From Sphingorhabdus sp. 109 (GTDB lineage: Bacteria; Pseudomonadota; Alphaproteobacteria; Sphingomonadales; Sphingomonadaceae), in assembly GCF_902506555.1 (NCBI RefSeq), contig NZ_LR732707.1, positions 2,627,290 to 2,691,289 on the forward strand: DNA of 64,000 nt, written 5' to 3'. A program made the translations under genes and the position numbers. Shown here in pieces: positions 59,927-64,000 of this stretch. Position 1 is the stretch's first letter. The number at the start of each line of letters is the position of its first letter. The notes beneath the pieces are model-generated. The model worked only from the letters and a program-made list of their open reading frames with translations. It did not search any database and was not told where the DNA came from.

Positions 59927-60975
59927 TGACGAGTTCAGGGGTATTGGCCGTTACTGATAATTCGCATCTTTCGCCGCAGCGGCAGCCGGAAGACATCGAC
60001 GCCGCCCTGCGTCCGAAAACGCTCGACGAATTTATCGGGCAGGAAGCGGCGCGCGGCAATCTTCGGGTGTTTATCGAGGCGGCCAAGGGGCGTAGCGAGG
60101 CGCTGGATCATGTGTTGTTCTTTGGGCCTCCCGGATTGGGGAAGACCACGCTGGCGCAGATTATTGCACGGGAATTGGGTGTCGGATTTCGTGCGACTTC
60201 CGGGCCGGTCATCGCCAAGTCCGGCGATCTTGCAGCGCTGCTGACCAATCTTGAAGAAGGCGATGTCCTGTTTATCGACGAGATTCATCGGCTCAATCCG
60301 GTGGTCGAGGAAGTGCTCTATCCGGCGATGGAAGATCGCGCGCTCGATCTGATCATCGGCGAAGGCCCCTCGGCGCGCTCGGTACGGATCGACCTGCCAC
60401 AATTCACACTGATCGGCGCGACCACCCGCCAGGGCCTGCTGACCACGCCGCTGCGCGACCGATTCGGCATACCGGTACGGCTCAATTTCTATACGACCGA
60501 GGAACTGGAACAGGTCGTTCATCGCGCCGCGCGGCTGCTCGATCTCGATATTGCGCCCGATGGTGCCACCGAAGTGGCGCGCCGCGCACGGGGCACGCCG
60601 CGTATCGCCGGTCGCCTGCTCCGCCGGGTGCGGGATTTTGCCAATGTCGCGGGCACGAGACTGGTCGACCGGAAAATCGCTGATGAATCGCTTGTCCGGC
60701 TCGAAGTCGACAGCATCGGTCTCGACGCGATGGACCGGCGCTATCTTTACATGATTGCGGACGTCTACAAGGGCGGTCCGGTCGGTGTGGAGACGCTTGC
60801 GGCTGGCCTTTCGGAACCGCGGGACACGGTGGAGGAAGTGATCGAGCCTTATTTGATCCAGCTCGGCCTGATCGCGCGGACCGCCCGTGGCCGGACGCTG
60901 AATGATCGCGGGTGGCAGCATCTCGGGCTGTCGCCGCCTGCGGGTAAAGAGGTGGACGGAGAGCTGTTTGATTGA
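59926..60975 (+). CDS. ruvB: Holliday junction DNA helicase motor subunit RuvB
   Basis: A 349-residue AAA+ ATPase. [20 protein letters not shown] opens the domain, [14 protein letters not shown] is Walker [22 protein letters not shown] Walker B, and [18 protein letters not shown] the sensor/arginine-finger region, with a winged-helix C-terminus. It drives branch migration with RuvA. The family start corresponds to [20 protein letters not shown], but that Val is GTT. Usable starts are GTG 59926 (inside the repeat) or TTG 59944, neither with a normal Shine-Dalgarno. Confidence 0.93.
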   Translation: MTSSGVLAVTDNSHLSPQRQPEDIDAALRPKTLDEFIGQEAARGNLRVFIEAAKGRSEALDHVLFFGPPGLGKTTLAQIIARELGVGFRATSGPVIAKSGDLAALLTNLEEGDVLFIDEIHRLNPVVEEVLYPAMEDRALDLIIGEGPSARSVRIDLPQFTLIGATTRQGLLTTPLRDRFGIPVRLNFYTTEELEQVVHRAARLLDLDIAPDGATEVARRARGTPRIAGRLLRRVRDFANVAGTRLVDRKIADESLVRLEVDSIGLDAMDRRYLYMIADVYKGGPVGVETLAAGLSEPRDTVEEVIEPYLIQLGLIARTARGRTLNDRGWQHLGLSPPAGKEVDGELFD

Positions 60976-60976
60976 C

Positions 60977-61054
60977 GTGCTCCGCACTTGAAGCGGAGCT
61001 CTGGATATCGAGAGCGCTACTAGCCGTCAGGGCTCCGCATCCAGTGCGGAGCAC
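60977..61054. terminator. Double palindrome, bidirectional terminator between ruvB and the carotenoid oxygenase gene
   Basis: gtgctccgcacttgaagcgg followed by agc (60977-60999) and the inverted copy gctccgcatccagtgcggag followed by cac (61032-61054), matching at 21 of 23 positions. Each copy is itself a stem-loop (gctccgc / gcggagc). It fills the convergent gap. Confidence 0.75.
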
Positions 61055-61056
61055 CG

Positions 61057-62517
61057 TTATCTCGCTATCTGCTCCGCCGACGCCCAGGTTGCATGGGTGC
61101 CGCTGCTAATCCGGTGCGGCAGGATGATCGTGCAGACCGGGCCTGCCGCAATATCCTGTGCGTCAATGATGATACATTCCGACCGGTTCTGCGCCATATC
61201 GGTGATGAAGCTGATCAGATAACCGTCATCCTCTGACTGCGGATTTGCGCGCGGGATGAAGGGGGCTTCGGAGCCAAAGCGTTGCTCGCCAAAGGAGATA
61301 TGCTCTGCTTCGCCGGTCTCCAGGTCATGTTTCGTCAGGCCATTGAACAGGAACCAGCCCGGCTCGCCGGTAACGCTATAGACATAGCGATAGGGTTTGC
61401 CGGCGATCTGCTGGTTGATCATCCCGAATTCGACCGGATAGTCGTTGAACAATGTCTCTTCTTTGGTCTCGCCGGTTTTCATGTTGAAGCGCCAGCGGTG
61501 TAATTCGGGTTTGAAACTGTGCAGGTCGATGCTCGCGCCCATGCTTTCATAGCCTGCCGGGAAATCGGTCAGGGGTGGCGGCACCGGCTCATTCTGGAAA
61601 TAGCCGTCGAGAACCACTTCATCGCCCTGTTCATAGGCGTTGGTCCAGTGGAGGACGTAGGTTGGCTTCGCGTCGAACCATTTTATATCCTCCGGCTGGC
61701 CCATGCGCGGGATGATCCCGAAGCGGGTGGGCTCGTCGGGATGATAAGCGGGAATAAAGAGATTCCGCTCGATCAGTTCCGGCTTCCAGTAAAGTGGACA
61801 GTCGTTGAAAATGGCGAAATTCTCGGTGAACGCCATATCGTGCGGCAGGCGCGCGCCGGGCAGTTCGATGGGAATAAAATGCTTGAGCGCATTGTCCGGC
61901 CCGACGACGCCATAATGGCAATAGGGCGCTTTGGTCGAATAGTTGAAGAACAGCAGTTCGCCGGTGGCCTCGTCGACCTTCGGGTGAGCGGAAATGCCGT
62001 CCTCCGGTACCCAGTCCGCCGTGCCGATGGTCTCCAGTGTCTCCGGATCGAGCCGATAGCCTTCGCCGCATTGATAGAAGGTCGAGAGGATCGCGCCGGC
62101 GTGAACTACGACATCGGTCGAGCTGCTGTCCTTGATGCTGCCATGCGCGCCCCACCCCTTGCGCTTGGAATCATCGGGCTTGCCCATGATGCCGACCCAC
62201 AAGGGACCGCCTTCTTCCTGTTCGGCCTCGAAGCCCTTGGTGCGGACAAAGCGGTTGCGATAGTGTGCCTTGCCGTTGCGCAGGCGGATCGTATGGATCA
62301 TCCCGTCACCGTCAAAGGGGTGATAACGGCCGATACTGTCATGCACCGGATTCTCGGTGTTGCGGACATAGAGCCCGTCGATATCGGCCGGAATCGTCCC
62401 GATTATCTCGAGTTCATCCGTGTCGACTTCCTCGAAAACCGGAGTCCAGGCACCATTGCGATAGGGGTGGTCATTCGGTTCCAGCGTTACCTTCACCTGA
62501 TCCACCCCGGTTGCCAT
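61057..62517 (-). CDS. Carotenoid cleavage oxygenase family protein
   Basis: A 486-residue protein of the CCO/retinal pigment family, a seven-bladed propeller with an iron held by four histidines. Candidates are His in ISAHPKVDEATG, LPHDMAFTENF, VLHWTNAYEQGD and SGTHATWA near the end, in the expected order. HPFDGDGMIHTIRL and YVRNTENPVHDSIG are typical of the N-terminal blades. It cleaves double bonds of apocarotenoids or of lignin-derived stilbenes, the latter known in sphingomonads. The start 62517 (MATGVDQ) overlaps the dapD stop (TGATG). Its substrate is undetermined. Confidence 0.92.
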   Translation of the reverse strand: MATGVDQVKVTLEPNDHPYRNGAWTPVFEEVDTDELEIIGTIPADIDGLYVRNTENPVHDSIGRYHPFDGDGMIHTIRLRNGKAHYRNRFVRTKGFEAEQEEGGPLWVGIMGKPDDSKRKGWGAHGSIKDSSSTDVVVHAGAILSTFYQCGEGYRLDPETLETIGTADWVPEDGISAHPKVDEATGELLFFNYSTKAPYCHYGVVGPDNALKHFIPIELPGARLPHDMAFTENFAIFNDCPLYWKPELIERNLFIPAYHPDEPTRFGIIPRMGQPEDIKWFDAKPTYVLHWTNAYEQGDEVVLDGYFQNEPVPPPLTDFPAGYESMGASIDLHSFKPELHRWRFNMKTGETKEETLFNDYPVEFGMINQQIAGKPYRYVYSVTGEPGWFLFNGLTKHDLETGEAEHISFGEQRFGSEAPFIPRANPQSEDDGYLISFITDMAQNRSECIIIDAQDIAAGPVCTIILPHRISSGTHATWASAEQIAR

Positions 62518-63353
62518 CAGTCGCGCAGCAATTCGTTGATGCCGGTCTTGGACCGGGTCTGCGCGTCGACCGTCTTGACGATCACGGCACAATAGAGCGA
62601 CGGCTGCGGAGCGCCGTCAACCTTGACCTTTGGCGGCAATGTACCCGGCACGACGACCGAATAAGGTGGAACTTCGCCCATCCAGATCTTGCCGGTGTCG
62701 CGGTCGACGATCTTGGTTGACGCGCCGAGATAGACGCCCATCGAAAGCACCGCACCCTCGCCGACGCGGACACCCTCGGCAACTTCCGCCCGGGCACCGA
62801 TGAAGGCACCATCCTCGATGATCACCGGATCGGCCTGCAGCGGTTCCAGCACGCCGCCGATGCCGGCGCCGCCGGAAATATGGACATTCTTGCCGATCTG
62901 CGCGCAGCTGCCGACTGTCGCCCAGCCATCGACCATCGTGCCTTCATCGACAAAGGCACCGATGTTGACGAAGCTCGGCATCAGCACGACGCCGCGGCCG
63001 ATATGTGCACCCTGGCGGACGACCGAACCGGGAACCGAGCGGAAGCCCGCCTCGCGGAACCGGTTTTCACCCCAGCCGGCAAATTTGCTCGGCACCTTGT
63101 CCCAGTGATTGGCGCCGCCAGGCCCTTCGATGACTTTATTGTCGTTCAGGCGGAAGGAGAGCAGCACCGCTTTTTTCAGCCACTGGTTAACCACCCACTG
63201 GCCGTCTTTCTTCTCGGCGACCCGGCCGCTGCCATTGTCGAGCATGGCCAGTGCGGAATCGACAGCATCGCGGATCTCGCCCTGAGTAGTCAGGCCAAGG
63301 GATTCCCGTTTGTCCCAGGCATTGTCGATAATGGTCTGCAAAGCTGCGGTCAT
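62517..63353 (-). CDS. dapD: Tetrahydrodipicolinate N-succinyltransferase
   Basis: A 278-residue acyltransferase with a left-handed beta-helix. [20 protein letters not shown] and [20 protein letters not shown] form the N-terminal domain, then hexapeptide repeats [40 protein letters not shown] and [20 protein letters not shown]. It makes N-succinyl-L-2-amino-6-ketopimelate in the diaminopimelate/lysine pathway. It overlaps the upstream HAD gene by 4 bp (ATGA) and the downstream carotenoid oxygenase gene by 1 bp. Confidence 0.96.
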   Translation of the reverse strand: MTAALQTIIDNAWDKRESLGLTTQGEIRDAVDSALAMLDNGSGRVAEKKDGQWVVNQWLKKAVLLSFRLNDNKVIEGPGGANHWDKVPSKFAGWGENRFREAGFRSVPGSVVRQGAHIGRGVVLMPSFVNIGAFVDEGTMVDGWATVGSCAQIGKNVHISGGAGIGGVLEPLQADPVIIEDGAFIGARAEVAEGVRVGEGAVLSMGVYLGASTKIVDRDTGKIWMGEVPPYSVVVPGTLPPKVKVDGAPQPSLYCAVIVKTVDAQTRSKTGINELLRD

Positions 63354-64000
63354 GTCGGTGTTTCTTCCTTTTCTTGGTGGAGGCCGGTGACCCAGCTTTC
63401 CAGATCTGTGATTTCGTGGTCAATATAGGCGGGATCATGCTCGCGACCAGCCCATTCTGCGCCGGTATTGATCCACACAGTGGTCATGCCCAAATCTTTT
63501 GCCGGACGCAAATTGCGGGCCATATCCTCTACAAACAATGCGCGGGCCGGATTGATACCGGTGGCGGCAATCAGGCTCTCGTAAGCAGCTGTCTGAGGTT
63601 TTGGCACGAGACCGGTGTCCAGTATGTCGTGCATCTGGTTGAACAGGCCATCCAGTCCGCGTCTTTCCAGCACCTTGAGGGCGTAAGGCCGGTCAGCATT
63701 GGTGAAAACCAGCTTCTCGCCCGGCAGCGCGGCAATGGCATCGCGAACCAGCGGCGCCGGCGCCAGACGATCCATGTCGATATCGTGGACGAAATCCAGA
63801 AAGTCCGACGGATCGGTCCCGTGATGGTGCATCAGACCCGCCAGCGTGGTGCCGTGATCATGGAAAAAAGCCTTCTGGATTTTGCGCGCCTCCACGAGGT
63901 CGCATTCCAGAGTCCGGGCAATATATTCGCCCATCTTGATGTCGATCAGCGCGAACAGGTCGCACTCGACCGGATAGAGCACATTATCGAGATCGAAAAT
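63350..64000 (-). CDS. Pyrimidine 5'-nucleotidase-like HAD hydrolase, 5' end missing
   Basis: The frame is open to the window edge, so the first residues lie outside. At least 217 residues are seen. Motif [13 protein letters not shown] is at the very edge, [19 protein letters not shown] is motif [22 protein letters not shown] motif III and [19 protein letters not shown] motif IV. This is the SDT1/YjjG-like group (pyrimidine 5'-nucleotidase family) commonly found next to dapD in Alphaproteobacteria. Motif I has DLDN, and the nucleophile Asp is visible. Confidence 0.88.
   Translation of the reverse strand: MFDLDNVLYPVECDLFALIDIKMGEYIARTLECDLVEARKIQKAFFHDHGTTLAGLMHHHGTDPSDFLDFVHDIDMDRLAPAPLVRDAIAALPGEKLVFTNADRPYALKVLERRGLDGLFNQMHDILDTGLVPKPQTAAYESLIAATGINPARALFVEDMARNLRPAKDLGMTTVWINTGAEWAGREHDPAYIDHEITDLESWVTGLHQEKEETPT

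Noticed and set aside
59427-59957. 176-codon plus-strand open frame between ruvA and ruvB
   Set aside because: Antisense to the GIY-YIG gene, and its start is within ruvA's tail and repeats.
1-64000. CRISPR arrays, prophage structural genes, insertion-sequence transposases
   Set aside because: None were seen: no regularly spaced repeats, no capsid, terminase or tail genes, and no transposase. The only integrase is on the tRNA-Ser island.

Overview
The window looks like chromosomal DNA of a sphingomonad (Alphaproteobacteria, Sphingomonadales; something like Parasphingorhabdus, Sphingorhabdus or Sphingopyxis). This is inferred from gene content: MipZ, DivK, GapR and DUF3572, an lptC-lptA-lptB-rpoN cluster, a PgmG-type phosphomannomutase/phosphoglucomutase, a carotenoid oxygenase, a 41-residue L36, and palindromic repeats with the core gttcgtcctgagcctgtcga. 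No 16S gene is present, so the genus is a guess.

1-20.3 kb is ordinary chromosome. It holds two tandem retropepsin-like proteases (the first cut by the window edge), a large DEXH helicase with a palindromic repeat inserted in frame, an MBL-fold hydrolase, an AI-2E-type permease, a minus-strand operon (MAPEG, D-aminoacylase-like amidohydrolase, DUF1801, HDAC-like deacetylase), two tandem 40-residue hydrophobic peptides behind a good sigma-54 promoter, phosphomannomutase, a J-domain protein, mipZ, panC, a five-gene housekeeping operon, divK, rpmG and dps. 20.3-35.7 kb carries a secreted trypsin-like autotransporter, a double cold-shock protein, RNase D, the LPS export genes lptC/A/B with rpoN, an SDR-DUF5818-GNAT operon, alanine dehydrogenase and two tandem cyclophilin-type isomerases.

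35.8-45.25 kb is an integrated island at the 3' end of an intact tRNA-Ser(GGA). It carries a P4-type integrase at its right end reading inward, an unknown 290-residue protein whose start abuts the integrase stop, a 59-residue excisionase-like protein, about 1.2 kb without genes, and one 1733-residue protein. That protein joins an N-terminal DUF4297/Cap4-like nuclease signature to a STAND/NACHT-type NTPase and a very long C-terminal region. Its layout resembles the Avs/AVAST anti-phage proteins, and it is the best candidate here for a little-described defence system.

45.4-50.8 kb is an alternate (CS1/TcfC-type) chaperone-usher pilus operon: a small secreted protein, a PapD-like chaperone with a TTG start, a probable major pilin followed by a stem-loop, a probable minor or tip pilin, and an 860-residue usher. 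50.8-64 kb returns to housekeeping genes: M14 peptidase, DUF4136 lipoprotein, galE, rpmJ, a HAD hydrolase without a canonical start codon, pyk, DUF1244, gapR, YbjQ, yebC, DUF3147, ruvC-ruvA-ruvB, a carotenoid oxygenase, dapD and a truncated pyrimidine-nucleotidase-like HAD. A small GIY-YIG nuclease gene bordered by palindromic repeats lies in reverse between ruvA and ruvB, and the ruvB start region overlaps one of those repeats.

Intergenic palindromes of several families recur (about 3.77, 34.4, 35.5, 58.6, 59.5, 59.9 and 61.0 kb). One lies inside a coding sequence and another touches an essential gene's start, so these repeats appear to be mobile and tolerated.
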